This document shows, one piece after another, positions 45,468 through 57,700 of a DNA stretch of 64,000 nt (position 1 is its first letter; the number at the start of each line of letters is the position of its first letter). A program made the position numbers and the translations under genes. The notes under the pieces were generated by a model. That model did not search any database, was not told where the DNA came from, and saw only the letters and a list, made by a program, of their open reading frames with translations. The stretch is from Gonatopus flavifemur. Taxonomy: Eukaryota > Arthropoda > Insecta > Hymenoptera > Dryinidae. Location of the stretch: positions 1,488,001 through 1,552,000 of the forward strand of contig JAFFJZ010000040.1 in NCBI GenBank assembly GCA_018340375.1, read 5' to 3'.

Positions 45468-47489
45468 CAGGGTTGGCCGAGTTTTAGCCACCCCTGGTTT
45501 TTATTATGGTTTTAACCACTTTCAGCCGGCCTGGTTTTTTTTATTAATGTTCTAGTCAAAATGGCAAAAATGGTCAATATATGTACACATGATTTTTCAC
45601 TCTCCGATCAAAGCGATTTCCGCAACAATACCTTCTCAAACTTTTCATGTGATTTGATTTCAAATCACTTAGTGATAATTGAATAATAATTCTTTACAAT
45701 AACCGTTCAATAAGTGTTGGAGTACTATATGGAGAGGTATTTGAAATAACTTGAATTATGTTGAAATAAAATATGCAAAAGATTTATTCTAAGTTCCAGC
45801 ATTAAATTGTTTTTAGCTTCTGTTCAAAAAATTTATGTTGTGGTTTTTCATTCGGATATATCCGTAAGAACATACGGCGACTAAATTTTTTTCATGATAA
45901 AGCTATAAAAATTTCCATCCACATTTGAAAAATTTTATTTCGCCTTAATTTTATCTTTTAACCGATACAGCGAAACCTCATATAGGAACATTATGAGATA
46001 GTTACTAAAATCTTTTATAAGTTTCATTATGACCGGATGATCACACTAAGAGAAATTTATTGTGGAAAATTACTGGTTTTTATCATTAAATGGGGGTATC
46101 CTTCACATAAAATTATAAATTGATAGGAAAGACCGGTAATTTTTCATAACGTTATTGGAACCGAAAAAAAATGTTACCGTCACCAGCGTTGAACATGATT
46201 GTTTGTGATTACGAACCTTGCTCCTTCCCTCGAAACCACGAATTATTCTCGAAAATGTTATGGTTTTCAATTTATATCATTCTCACCAACCGAGAGTTTT
46301 TTTCCACATTGTGTCATAAAAAATTACTGTTTTTGAACATCCATTCCGACTGGTTTCAATTTCTAAACTTCTTGGCATGAACAATTACTGGTTTTTTTTA
46401 TCAATTTATGATTTTATAACAAGTATATCCCTGGTCTAATAGAAAAACCAATCATTTTTAATGATGAATTGCTCTTAGTGTATGGAAGACGAGATATGTG
46501 CGTTTGAAAAATTTTTCTATGAAAAGAAACAAATATATTGCCACATCGATCTAGTCTCCTCCGATCTTCCGAACCAAATTACTTGAAATTCATATGACGC
46601 ATTTACCTCTTCCATAGTCACATTCAAGCAAAATTATATTACATGTTCAGCTGATTAGAATATAACGAAGGCATACCCTAAAAAATTCTAAAAATATCCA
46701 TTTTCAGTATCGATTACACTTTTTGAAGAAATATATTGTATTTCTGATTCGAATGATACAAAATATATGTGAATAGATGAGTGTATCCTACTACCGCAGG
46801 TTCTGTAATTATGAGATTTGTGCAATGCAGAAGTTGAAATCGATTGTCGAAACAAATTCGAAATTGAATGTGAAGAAACATTGTATATTATAAATGTTAA
46901 TATTACACACTGAACATTTTTGGACAATACATGGTATACGCATCATTTGATTTTTCGATATTTATGCGTGCATTTGTTGGAATAAATGATTCAACCTTTA
47001 ACAACATGAAGAGGAAATCCACAGTTTTCGATACTCTATTGGAACAGCTTTGACAAAATTATCTTTCAAAAAATAGTATATCTTGTATCCTCCACTTATC
47101 AACTGTAATTATACGTTAAATAATGTAATACATAACATAACATTCATATAATAAAGTGATTTTCAAATAATTCAAAAAATAGTGGCAAAAGACATGGAAG
47201 TATTTCACATAACTACTGTCAATATATTTGTATTTCAAATAGTATTATATTTTATGGATTTATTCGAAATCTATGTATTCATATTTATTTGTATGCGGTG
47301 TTTGAGCCTTTGCATCGATTTCTATCAAGGATAAGCTTAATTAATGGAATGTGGCGAATATAAAAAATCTAACAGATATTTTCCGTATTTTTACCATTTT
47401 TGCCAACTTTGACCATTTTCACCGGTTTAAACCACTTTCATCCAGTGGCTAGGACAAAAGTGATAAAAGCCGGCTTTTTTCCAACCCTG
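45468..47489. mobile_element. hAT-A sister copy, 2.0 kb, non-autonomous
   Basis: The ends CAGGGTTGGCCGAG... and ...CCAACCCTG are identical in type to the 17.4-kb copy. Flanking 8-mers are CGCTGGGT and CGCTAGGT (45460-45467, 47490-47497). The body aligns with 3427-5628 and 19744-20825 of the large copy, without the foldback nest and without the 897-bp MITE. It has a deletion relative to that copy near 45931. It supplies empty sites for several insertions. No transposase. Confidence 0.9.
46044..46480. mobile_element. 437-bp MITE inside hAT-A sister
   Basis: CACTAAGAGAAATTTATT at the left and AATTGCTCTTAGTG at the right form inverted ends. It is the uninterrupted equivalent of 5274-19813. Inner words ATTACTGGTTTTT recur (46072-46084, 46383-46395). 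It has no gene; the open frame at 46171-46380 is also present in the large copy but has no recognisable feature. Confidence 0.65.
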
Positions 47490-48226
47490 CGCTAGGTAGG
47501 TATGATTTTCTCTTCATCTAGATCAGTGATCAAGTTCTTCAGTGATCTTGAAACACAAGGAATATGCGAAATCAGTTCGCGTAATAAAATTTTTATAAAT
47601 ATTATTGAGCGATAATTTTCCAGTACATCTAAATTGTGATACAAGACTGCATGAAATCCACGAATTTCGGTAATTTCACCATACCATTTCGGCAATTTTG
47701 AGCCATTTGATTCCATATCTTTCCCGAGGATAACCGGTAAAATTCCCATCCTATTTCGGTAATTTCAAGTTACTCGGGTTCATATCATTCCCGAAAGTAA
47801 TCGGTAAAATTACCGAATACATTTAAAATTATTCCTGATACCAATTTGCAATTTTACCGAAAGTTCGGGTCAATTGCTTCCTGAATATTTTCGGTAAATT
47901 CACCGAAATTTTTTTTACAGTGTAAAACAGTCAACTGAGTGGGGATCACATAATTCTTTACATTTGCGAACCATATAAGCGTAAGTACACTCATGATATA
48001 GTTTGAATATGAAGTAGAATCAAGCAATATATCAAGTATATGAAAAATATTGAAAAGTCATCATAACTTCTGATCAACATAACCTAATTCAATCATCATC
48101 ATGGAGTAATCAGTCTTATGACTGGTTCGATGAAATCCTCCAACCCTGTATATTATCCGCTAACCGCTTGATTTCTGCATATCTACGACGATCCTTATCT
48201 TGTATAATTTCCTTCATATAACTTGA

Positions 48227-48682
48227 CCCTTAAACCGTAACCCTGCTCAAAATCACATCAACCGTAACCCCCGGTCTAACAGACCGCTATCCAGTGATGC
48301 CAGGAAAGACGGGGTGGACCGAAAAATCAGCCCCTCTACCGTGCACACGATGAAACTTTCGCATACATGTGATTCACACGTATACGAAGATGTCATTGTG
48401 TGAACAATGGAGGGGCTGATTTTTCGGTCCGCACCGTTTTTCATGGCATCACTGCTGCTATCACCTTCTTCTAGATATTCAAAGTTGTTAGAACTGAAGA
48501 AAACATTTTTTAGATCATTAGAAATGTCTGCGAGGTAGGATAGTGGGCTTATGTACCGAATTTAGTGAGCAATTCTGTGCAGAGTAGGAATGAAATGTCA
48601 AACAATTCAACCAAAAAAGTTCGAATTACGAGCAAATACAATTTTGATAGCGGTCTGTGAGACCGGGGTTACGGTTAGAGGG
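48227..48682. mobile_element. 456-bp piggyBac-like MITE inside the RTE copy
   Basis: The ends CCCTTAAACCGTAACC and, in inverse, CCCTCTAACCGTAACC are flanked by TTGA (48223-48226, a changed TTAA) and TTAA (48683-48686). The uninterrupted TTAA is visible in the + strand RTE copy near 29314, an empty site. CCGGTCT/AGACCGCTATC stems extend the terminal repeat. It contains a smaller hAT-like MITE. Confidence 0.88.
48292..48454. mobile_element. 163-bp hAT-like MITE nested in the piggyBac-like MITE
   Basis: The ends CAGTGATGCCA and TGGCATCACTG are inverted, with GGACCGAAAAATCAGCCCCT mirrored in the arms. Flanking 8-mers CCGCTATC and CTGCTATC differ at one base. Its insertion duplicated part of the host MITE's own stem motif. 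Confidence 0.85.
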
Positions 48683-51360
48683 TTAATCTAGGTCTACCTC
48701 TTCGAGTTTTACCATTCATTTTTCCTTCCAATATTGTTTTCAATAAGCTATCATGCCTCAATGTGTGTCCTATCAGACTACTTCTTTTCACGACCTGTCT
48801 CAAAAAAATTCTTTTTTCATTTGCCTTCTCCAGTACTTCTTCATTTTTCACTTTCTCTACCCACTTTATTCTGAGCATCTTTCTATAACACCACATTTCA
48901 AAAGCTTCGAGTCTTCGTTGGTCCGTTTTTCCAATTGTCCAAGTTTCGCAATCATATAATGCTGTGCTCCAAACGTAACTCTTCAAGAATGTCTTCCTTA
49001 CTGCTAAGCTAATATTCTTCGAACATAGTAACTGTTTCTTTTGGTGGAAAGCCTGTTTTCCTTATGCTATTCTTGTTCTTATATCTCTTTCGCTTTTACC
49101 GTTTTCTGTAATTATGCTTCCTAGATATTTAAATTCTTTGACTTGCTGAATTGTCTCTGCATCTATTTTGATTTTCGTTCTTCTTGATGTTTCCGCTGTT
49201 GTACAAATCATGAATTTTGTTTTGTCCTTATTTATATCCATACAATATTTGTCTAGTAATATTTTTTTCACAGTGTTAAGAGTATTTTCTAACTCAGCCC
49301 CACTCGTCGCTGATATAGCTATGTCATCCGCAAATCTCAGCATGCTTATACTTTCACCTTGAATCTGTAATTTCAATGTCAATGGCACTTGCTCCTTCAC
49401 TTCGTTCATCGCTTCTTCTATGTACAAATTGAGAATCAATGGCGATAGTGAGCATCCTTGTCTCACCCCGCTCTTAATTTGTGCTTCTCCTTTTTTACCC
49501 TCCATTTCTATTATTGCGGTTTGATTCTTATATCATCCATATATCACCCTTAAAATTAATCCCTACCTTTTTCAAAATCGTGAACACTTTTTCCCAATCA
49601 AAATCATCGAATGCTTTTTATATATTTACAAAACCTATATACACACACTTTTTCAACTCTGGACTTTTCTCTACTACTGTTCTGAGTGCTAACATTGCTT
49701 CCCGCGTTCCCCTATTCCTCCCAAAACCGAACTGATCTTCTGCTAATCTACTCTGCATTTTATTCTCTATTCTCCTGTATATAATTTTTGTCAGTATTTT
49801 TGAGGCATGTGAAGTTAAACTAATCGTTCTGTAGTTCTCGCATTTGTCTGCTCCTTGTTTTTTTTTTGGAATGGCCACAATTTTATTCTTCTGGAAATCT
49901 TTCGGTACTTCTCCTCTTTCATACATATGTCTGACCAATCCAAACAGTGCGTCACGATTTCTCTGACTGAAGGTTTGGATCAGGTCCGTACTTATGCTAT
50001 CTATTCCTGGCGCTTTATTTTTTCTTAATTCTTTTAAAGCCCTGTCGAATTCTGATATCAAAATTGAATCTCCCAATTCTTCTTCATCGACATCTTCCTC
50101 CCTCTCTAAAAATCCTTTATCATCGCCCCCTTTATACAGATTTTCTAAATGATAAATCCATTTTTCTATTTTTTCCTCCGTTCTTATCAATTGTTTCCCT
50201 AGAGAATTTTCAATCTCACTGCTTCTAGATTTCATTTTTCCAAAAAATCTCTTAAGAATCCGATATGCCTCATCTATTTTCCCTAAATGTAATCTTACTT
50301 CTATATCCTGACATTTTCCCTGCAACCATTGTTCTTTTGCTCCCCTTGATTCTCTGATTATTTTACTCCTCAGTGCCTTGTATGTCTGCTGGTCTTGTTC
50401 GCTACTCTTATTCTTGTATTTCCTCCTTTCATAAATTGAATCGAGAATTTCTTCCTTTATCCATGGTTCCTTAGGCTCTACTCCATCGTCCTTCAAAATT
50501 TCATCTGCACATTGTTCTATGTTCCCCTTTATATTTGTCCATCTACTCTCTATTTCTAAGTCTTTCGCTTGTCGATCCTCCAATTTTTCGTCCAACATCA
50601 CTTTGAATGCCTCCTATGTTTGTTCTTGTTTGAGATTCCGGATTTTCCTTCTCTTTTTCAGAGCCTTGGATTTCAAAGAACATCACATCAGCAACATATT
50701 GTGATCACTATCTATATCCGCGCCTGAATAAGTTTTACAGCTTTCCACTTGGTTTCTAAATCTTTGTTTTACTAATATGTAATCAATTTGGTATCTTCCT
50801 GTATCTCCTGGCATTTTCCAAGTATAGATTCTTCTTGGATGATTTTTGGATAATGTGTTGGTAATAACCATTTTATGGCTTTCACAGAATTCGATTCAAC
50901 GTTGTCCCCTTTCATTTCTTCTTCCTAAAGCAAAATCTCCTATTATGTTGCCCTCTTTTCCTTGCCCTACTACCGCATTCCAGTCGCCTATGATCATCAA
51001 ATTTTCTTCTCCCTTTACATATTCTATAACTTTTTCTATTTCATCGTACGTTTTTTCGATATCTTCCTCTGAGTACGCAGATGTGGGCATGTATACTTGA
51101 ACTATAACAGTATCTACCGGTTTTTTTCTAACTCTAACCATCATTACGCGTTCGCTATGTTGCAAATAATTTTCGATCTTATTCCCTACCCTTTTATGCA
51201 TTATAATTCCCACACCTGCTTGACCATTCTTTGATCCTGTATGAATGATTCTATAATCCCCACTCCAGAAACCCCCTTCTTGCGGCCCTCTCATTTCGCT
51301 AATTCCCATTACATCGATACCTAACCTATTCATTTCTAATTTCAAGTCTTCTAGTTTCCC
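48683..51360 (-). pseudogene. RTE endonuclease/reverse transcriptase, decayed
   Basis: In order: endonuclease ([47 protein letters not shown]), a basic linker, then the RT with APGIDSISTDLIQTF, YRTISLTSHASKILTKIIYR, GFVNI and a stop where an acidic residue would be expected before KAFDDFDW, SGVRQGCSLSPLILNLYIEE, RFADDIAI and the C-terminal CETWTIGKTDQRRLEAFEMW. Stops after GQR, LLM and RIA are shared with the + strand copy; the stop after GFVNI lies in the part missing there. It cannot make a full-length protein. Confidence 0.88.
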
Positions 51361-51497
51361 TGTTTGTCTCAGTGATCAGTACCCAATTCAATATCTGATA
51401 AACTCTCATTACATGTTTTATTCGCTATGGAAATTTGAACGAAAAAGTGTTGCTCACAAGTTTAGTCATGAATTTCACACTCTTTATTGTGTTTTAG

Positions 51498-53952
51498 AAT
51501 CTAAATGGGGAAAAATTCGGACTTGACGATGAAACACTCACAAAATTAGCTTTTGAAGAAAATCAAAAAATTCAGTCATACAAATGTAATTGTTGTTCGG
51601 TACAATACGCTGAACATGTAACGCGAATGAAGAAGCATCTGCTTGAAAATTGCAAAGGTTGTCCTGAAAATGTCAAGGATGCTCTATTACAAAAGAATAA
51701 GATGAAAATTGGAGTCAAACGAATATATAGTGAAATATCAGTATCCAGTACTACTACGCCTGCTATGAAAGAAGTGGATATAAATGTTGGCCCTTGTCAG
51801 GAAAACGGTATGATATTCCGATTTTTCCATAAAATTGTTTTTCAAATTGATTTATGGTATCTTGGCTAAAAACTGCATAATTCTTAACTCAGCTTCCTTG
51901 TAAAAACTGAGATTCTCAGGAACTTTTTCAGAATTTCATAGATCGTTCTATCAAATATTTCAAGTCTAGCATTCGGATTATAATGCATTTCATGATTTAG
52001 TTCTTGAGATATTTGAAGTTACATTTACCATATCTGTAAGAAAACAATAACCTTCAGAGAACGAGAACATTAACATTTCAAACCCTGCAGAAACGGTTTT
52101 AGAGGTAGTGTTCTCTTGGGGATCTGATAGAAATGCATAGCATAAAATTCTGAAAAACTCCTTAAAAATTTCATTTTTTACAAGACTAAGAACCATCTCG
52201 ACACGTATTTCCATCTATTTCAGAGGATTCAAATAAGCAACTTGCATCGAATCTTGTAGCACACCCAGATACACAAGGTTTACGTACTTCAAAAAATTCT
52301 GTAAAGATAAAAAACTATTTTGATTCTATTTCCAACGAGGAGAATGCTGCTTATCAGGAGTTACTCGCAATAGCAGTGTTTGCTACAGGGACAGCTCTTG
52401 AAATAACCGAAAATAAATATTGGCGGGATTTGTTTTCCAGAATCCGATCTAGTTTCAAATTATCATCAAGATACCAGTTGTCTAACAAATTACTTGATAA
52501 AATCCATGATGATATTCAAGATGATGTTAATACCAAAATGATGAAGACTCAAACTGTTGGGCTTCAATGTGATCGTTGGTCTGACATTCGCAATGAAGGC
52601 ATTGTAAGTTTTATTGTAACAACTCCAGAACTAGTATTTTTTCAAATACTTGCGACTGGAGCGAACAAACAAACAGCCAAGTATATGGTAGAAAAAATTT
52701 CTGATATCATTCAAGAAATCGGGCCAAAAAAAGTATTAGGAATCGTGACAGATAATGAACCCAAAATGAAAGCTGCTGAAAGAAATTTTAGAATCCGAAT
52801 ATGAAAAAGACGTAATCCTTTTTACGGTTGTTTGGCTCATATACTTCATTTGTTTGTCAAAGATGTTCTCAGTCAAAAGAGTGTTGGAACAGTAATACAC
52901 GCAGCGGTTTCCGTTGTCAAAGAGATTAGGAATTCGCATCAACTAAACGCTTTATTTATAAATGTGCAAAAGAAGAATCAAAAAGATCCGCAGGTTGAAA
53001 GTAATAAAAAATCGACAACATCATTGAAATTGTTTGACAAGACGCAATGGGGATCTTCCATTCAATGTTTGAAAAGTATTAAAAAAAATGAACATAATTT
53101 GAAAATGCTTGTGATTAACCGAGACTCAACATTGAAAAATCTTACGAAAAAAATGTTGTTGGACCACCCGTTCTGGGATTCCATTCAGAAATTGATTGAC
53201 TCCATCAAACCAATTGTTCAAGCAATCATGACAGTTCAATCAAATGACTAAAAAATTAGTCAAGTTACAAACATTTTTCAAGATCTCTCAGAGCACTTAG
53301 AAAAACAATTTTCAGCAGAATTTCCTTTGTTCACTGACAATGAAGTCAAGTTTGTCAAATCTCAGCTATTAAAAAGATCAGGTATGGCATTGCAACCCCT
53401 GCATTTCACAGCAAATTCATTAGATCTGTCGTATCTAGGAAAGGTTTTAGATGAAACACAGTACATTTTGGGTTCTTCCTTAATCCAAGATATTGCTGGA
53501 AAACTTGATTTGAACCAAGACCAGATTTTACGAGGATTTGCAGATTTTTAAATCAGTGCCGCATCTTGGGGGAATGAATTTGTCAAAAACTCTTTGAATT
53601 CCTTATCTATACTTCTATGGTGGAAGAGTACGTGCAAGACAACTCTTTTAAGTAAAATAGCCTGTGCAGTTTTAAGTCTTCCGTGCACCTCTGCTGCGAC
53701 AGAGAGGTCGTTCAGCACACATGGGTGGATTCATTCTTCCAAATCAACTATCAGGGCAGGAAAAATTGCTCACGTCGCACATAACCTTCGAGTTACTGAA
53801 CCAGACTCGTCTTATGATTATTCTAATAACATTGATGAGAATGATGACATTTCTTAGAAACGGACACCGGATTCACAACTATGGCTGAAATCAACATACT
53901 TGAAAATCTAACGCGCGAAGATTCTTATGAATTTGAATCTGACGAGGAATAA
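51498..53952 (+). pseudogene. hAT-C transposase, decayed
   Basis: An acceptor (GTGTTTTAG, ending 51497) opens a frame with a BED-like finger (YKCNCCSVQYAEHVTRMKKH). An intron is predicted from 51808 (GGTATG) to 52223 (TTTCAG). The core then shows GLQCDRWSDIRNEGIVSF and GIVTDNEPKMKAAE, a frameshift near 52800, YGCLAHILHLFVKDV, a stop after TVQSND at 53249, another after RGFADF at 53549, and the C-terminal LPCTSAATERSFSTHGWIH dimerisation signature. With at least three lesions it is inactive. It is not closely related to hAT-B by eye. Its orientation and place agree with hAT-C ends at 30414 and 54885. The last part (DSYEFESDEE) may be the original C terminus. Confidence 0.88.
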
Positions 53953-54885
53953 AAGTATTTTTATGAAAACAATTGATAATTCATCTTCCTTTTTGTTGTT
54001 TCAAATATGTGATAAACCATTGGTAAAAAATATTCACCAAAGAGTCTTTAATATACCAAATAACTCATTTATATTTATAATTTATAATTATTTATAATGG
54101 GAAAACATAGTTGTAAGTAAGCTGTAAACATTGTCCTACATAACGTTTTTTATTGAGAGTTTTTAAAGAATTCTAAGAATTATCTTTTAGATCTCTTATG
54201 ACACAGTTTTCGCATACGTCGAGGGTTCATTCCGAAAGATATCTTCTAACACGGAAACCTCTTTCCGCACATAACAAGTGTGTCATTAGAGATCTAGAAG
54301 ATATTTTTGAAAATTCTTTCAGAACTCTTGATGAAAAATCTCATGTGGAGTATTCCATGAGAATGAAATAAATTAATTATATTGAACACAAGTGTTTTAT
54401 TTGTTATGAATCTGATTTATAGCGTGTCATTTGTGAGAAAAAGTCTTCATCAAGAGGATATCAGCGCTTGTCTCGGACCTTTATTTCTAACTTACCTTCT
54501 CTCAATCGTGTCTTCTTCCAATTAACGATGCTCGGTGGGTAAGCTTGGAGGGTGATATCTTCTTGAGAGAATTTGAGCAATATATCAATTATCCTTTTGC
54601 AATACATCATTCCGTATTTCTCTCATGAACAGGTGAGAAAAGGAAAGAATCGTGATGTGCTCGAATGCCCTTAATGCAGAAATTCATGGGGATGATCGTC
54701 GCTAGGAATTTGTTGAGAAAAAGGTCCTAAGGGAAAACAAATTCCATCCCTTTTCAATTAACGGCATTCCTGGCGAAAATCAATCCTCAGAATCACCATT
54801 TTCAAACCCACCCAATTTCGACCGGTCATTTTTACATACAGGTGTCTATGGCCTGACCATCACTGACGGTCAATTCACATTACTG
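53953..54885. other. 3' region of hAT-C
   Basis: Non-coding. An inverted pair around AGATCTCT/AGAGATCTAGAAGATAT (54190-54310) suggests a small hairpin insertion, and TTCTTGAGAG/CTCAAGA words recur to 54600. The right end of hAT-C closes the stretch. Confidence 0.45.
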
Positions 54886-55776
54886 GTTCAGCCGTTTTTT
54901 AGAAATCACTTCCGCCAGGTGCACAAATGTCATTTTGATATATTTACGTTTAAAGTTTTTTTATATGGAAATTGATGAAAAGAATGCTCAGTAATGTAGT
55001 AATACTTAGAACACAGGGTTGCATAAAAACCAACTTTTTTGCAAAAAAAAAACCAAAAACCTGGTTTTCTTGGTTTAAACCTGGTTTTTTGGATTTAAAC
55101 CCGTTTTCCTCGGTTCTAGCGAATCTACATTAGATTTACACTTTTCTAAATGTTTTATCATTCTCTGCCCGAGTCGAAATTTTGCCGCTACTTTGCTGCT
55201 AATAATGCTGTTTTCAGTAGGGGGATCAGATAGTAAAGTAGGAGCAGTTTCAATGAGATATTTTCTCCTACTTTGCCCCTACTAGTGGTGGATATTTCCT
55301 ATTTCACCACTTGTAGGAGCAAAGTAGGTGCAAGATTTATCATCTACTTTGACCCTACCACTCCTACACGGAGAATACTGCCGCCCGAAAAGATTACTTT
55401 TTTTTATTTTTTCAGTGAACCAGTAACAGCAAGATTTATAAAATGCATTTTTTCCATGAGAATACAGAAGATCACGGGTGCTGTAGAAAACGTAATGGTT
55501 AGGATTCAGATTTTGAACCCGTAATTTTTCTACAGTATTCGTAAGCTTCCGTATTTTCATATAAAAATCCATTTTACAAACCTCTGTTTCTGGTTTACTA
55601 AAAAAATTTTCAAAAAGTCATATTTTCCAGCGGCATTGTTTCCGTGTATTCAGCCGATTGCAATCTCTGAAGAAACGATTAGTTCATAGTGGAAATAGAT
55701 ATTTTTGTATATGAGAGAAGGCTTATTCAAATTAATTCAACGATAATATATTGATAATCATTTTCTCCGTCATATT

Positions 55777-57074
55777 CACTGAGAAAAAAATAAAAGTGCC
55801 ATCAACCGCCTTGTGTAGTTGAACAATTTTCAAGTGAATCAATGAATTGTTCGTTGAAACGACTTGGAATTTGTAGAATCAACTATAACGCCCTTCATTG
55901 TTTCAAACCTATCACTTGATTGTATAAACCAACGCGAATGAAATTCAAGGAATCAGAAAAAATTCTATTCAAAATCGCAAGTAGTTGGGTCAACCTCCTA
56001 AGCAAGAAGTGAGTCAACTCACGTGAACAGTTGCATGAACAAAGAATGTTGTCCGCTTACAAACTTCAGATCATTAATTGAGTGAAAATAATTGATTATA
56101 CCAATTGATCCAACTGTTTGATTTAATGATGCATCAGGAACTAATCAACATTATCCTCGAGTTCAGGGTATTCAGATGTCCAGTTGATTGTTTTTTTTTC
56201 AATATATCCACGAAACATGACCACAGCATTTGCTTGAAAAGAATTTTACTTTCGTATTCATTCTACATATTTTTCAATCTCAGGAGATATTCGATAGAAA
56301 TAAATTTCAAAAGACAAACTGAAGTATTTTATAACAATGTCTTCGGAATTGGTTTTTATTTCTAATGACGAGGTACAAGATACTAACAGGGTTTGAGAAT
56401 AACTTGCATTCTGTGTCACGAGAATCGTATATCGTCGTATAGCTACGTCAGTTAAAGCGTGAGTTTGATGAGGTCAGGTAGGTAGGTAGGTTCGATTCTT
56501 GATTAGGGCTTCAAACTCTCTGTTCTGACTGACAACCCACTGTACTTCTTTATCCGCCGTTGGTGGAGGAGAGAGTCGTCTTCGTCATCGGTAAAAGAAC
56601 ACTCCCCTTCCATTGAATGGCTGGAATCGAAATTTTTTATGTTTTTTCTCGTTATTTGTACATTGGACATCAAATACTATGGGATTCAATGAACTTTTTT
56701 GGAAATTTATTGCAACCGAGTGTAGAATTGGTTCAACCACTCTTGAAAAACGATTGAAGAGAAAATCTGAGTTGATTCAGAAATTCAAAAACTTGGGATC
56801 AATTGTTACGTGCATTTGACACAAAAATGTAAGATAGTAAGTCAAGCACGTAATGAGTCTAAACAATTCTGTATCATTTTATGTCAAGTGTATTAAGATA
56901 CTTGACGGAACCAATTTTTTATTGCTTCAACCATCCACGTAGTTGACACAACGGAGTCGGCCAACTTGGTGAATGATTTAATTCAACTTCCAGACTGGGT
57001 TGAACGTATCTAACCTCCTGGCGTAGTTGACTCAACTACATTTTCGTTGAACTCACAAATTTTTTTTCTCAGTG
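55777..57074. mobile_element. MITE with CACTGAGAAAAAAA ends
   Basis: CACTGAGAAAAAAA at the left and TTTTTTTTCTCAGTG at the right form the ends. TGTAGTTGAACAATT and GTAGTTGACTCAACTAC-like words recur on both sides (55812, 56000, 56940, 57010). The target site is unclear. A SINE-like segment lies inside. Confidence 0.55.
56425..56610 (+). ncRNA. second tRNA-like SINE segment
   Basis: A weak box A (TAGCTACGTCAG) is followed at 56489 by a box B (GGTTCGATTC). Downstream, a GC-richer body (TCCGCCGTTGGTGGAGGAGA) has no coding features. This looks like a diverged tRNA-derived SINE. Cloverleaf folding was not tested. Confidence 0.4.
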
Positions 57075-57700
57075 TTCAAATATGTACATCTACACCATGA
57101 ATTTATTTCATATTAAATATAAAAAAATTTTCTTACCACTTGTATTTATATGCATTTTGATAATCAAGCTTACGTGACAGTGCCAGTCAATAAAAAAGAA
57201 CTTGAGTAATTTGATAAGTTTGTTTTTAATTTCCTCTTATAATTCAAGTTGGGTATTCTATTCCTTATACACCTACATAAAACATTCAGTTGAAAACAAA
57301 TCTGATGGATATTCATTTGGGTAAAGACAAATTTGATTTGATTCTAAAAAACAAAATTTTTTTTGATTCTATAAAATAAATATTTATTTTAATGAAATGA
57401 ATGTTTAATTTGAATCAAGTAATAATTATTAGATTCGTATGTGAGTAAGAATCTATTTGTTTGATGGATATAATTTTGATTTAATTGAGAAAATGCGCTT
57501 TATGTGATATTATTATTATTCGAAAAATCCAACATGTAGGAGCATTAGATTCTATGTAGGAGCAGTAGATTGTGGAGTAGAAAAATAGAATCAAAAAATA
57601 TTCGAAACGGAGAAGTAGGACCAAGTAGTTTCTATAGCGTGAAAATAGGGGCAATTTTACTGATTGGATCGACAAAGCAGGGGCAAAATTTCGACTCGGG

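Larger units (their letters stand above)
31013..47922. mobile_element. TA-flanked MITE (CAGTGT...TTACCGAA), ends 16.9 kb apart
   Basis: The left end CAGTGTGAAAAAAATTGG followed by TAAATTTACCGAA is mirrored at the right by TTCGGTAAATTCACCG and TTTTTTTTACAGTG, with TA on both flanks (31011-31012, 47923-47924). Both arms hold repeated CGGTAAATT/AATTTACCG words (31030-31150 and 47640-47910). The body is split by the foldback 31285-36534, the element 36567-45220 and the hAT-A sister. No gene of its own. Confidence 0.6.
48094..51384 (-). mobile_element. RTE-clade LINE, 5'-truncated copy
   Basis: AATTCAAT occurs directly outside both ends (48086-48093, 51385-51392), a plausible target-site duplication. 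The 3' end on the minus strand finishes in GATGATGAT repeats, the usual RTE tail. The 5' end starts within the endonuclease region, so the copy is truncated. It is interrupted by a piggyBac-like MITE at 48227-48682 and lies within hAT-C. Confidence 0.85.
30414..54885 (+). mobile_element. hAT-C, 24.5 kb between ends because of nested insertions
   Basis: The left end CAGTGATGTGAGCG... and the inverse of the right end, CAGTAATGTGAATTGAC, share CAGT.ATGTGA and TTGAC.GTCA words. The flanking 8-mers GTTTAGCC (30406-30413) and GTTCAGCC (54886-54893) differ at one base. A decayed hAT transposase in + orientation lies near the right end (51498-53952), and a possible first exon (MKNKIFKVEFPDKNEEIP, from about 30597) lies near the left end. 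About 20 kb between them is later insertion: 31013-47922 and the RTE copy at 48094-51384. The pairing of ends so far apart is an inference. Confidence 0.7.
55168..57700. mobile_element. TIR element (CCCGAGTCGAAATTTTGCC), 2.5 kb
   Basis: CCCGAGTCGAAATTTTGCC at the left is mirrored exactly at the right, and CTACTTTGC/GCAAAGTAGG words recur in both arms (55190-55370, 57535-57690). No target duplication was found, so the outer border may be off by a few bases. It has no coding potential and is interrupted by 55777-57074. Confidence 0.6.

Noticed and set aside
54995..55110. Start of an LTR retrotransposon (GGTTTAAACCTGG repeats)
   Set aside because: The words are subterminal repeats of hAT-D, which has an exact 8-bp duplication; no primer-binding site, gag or pol is present.
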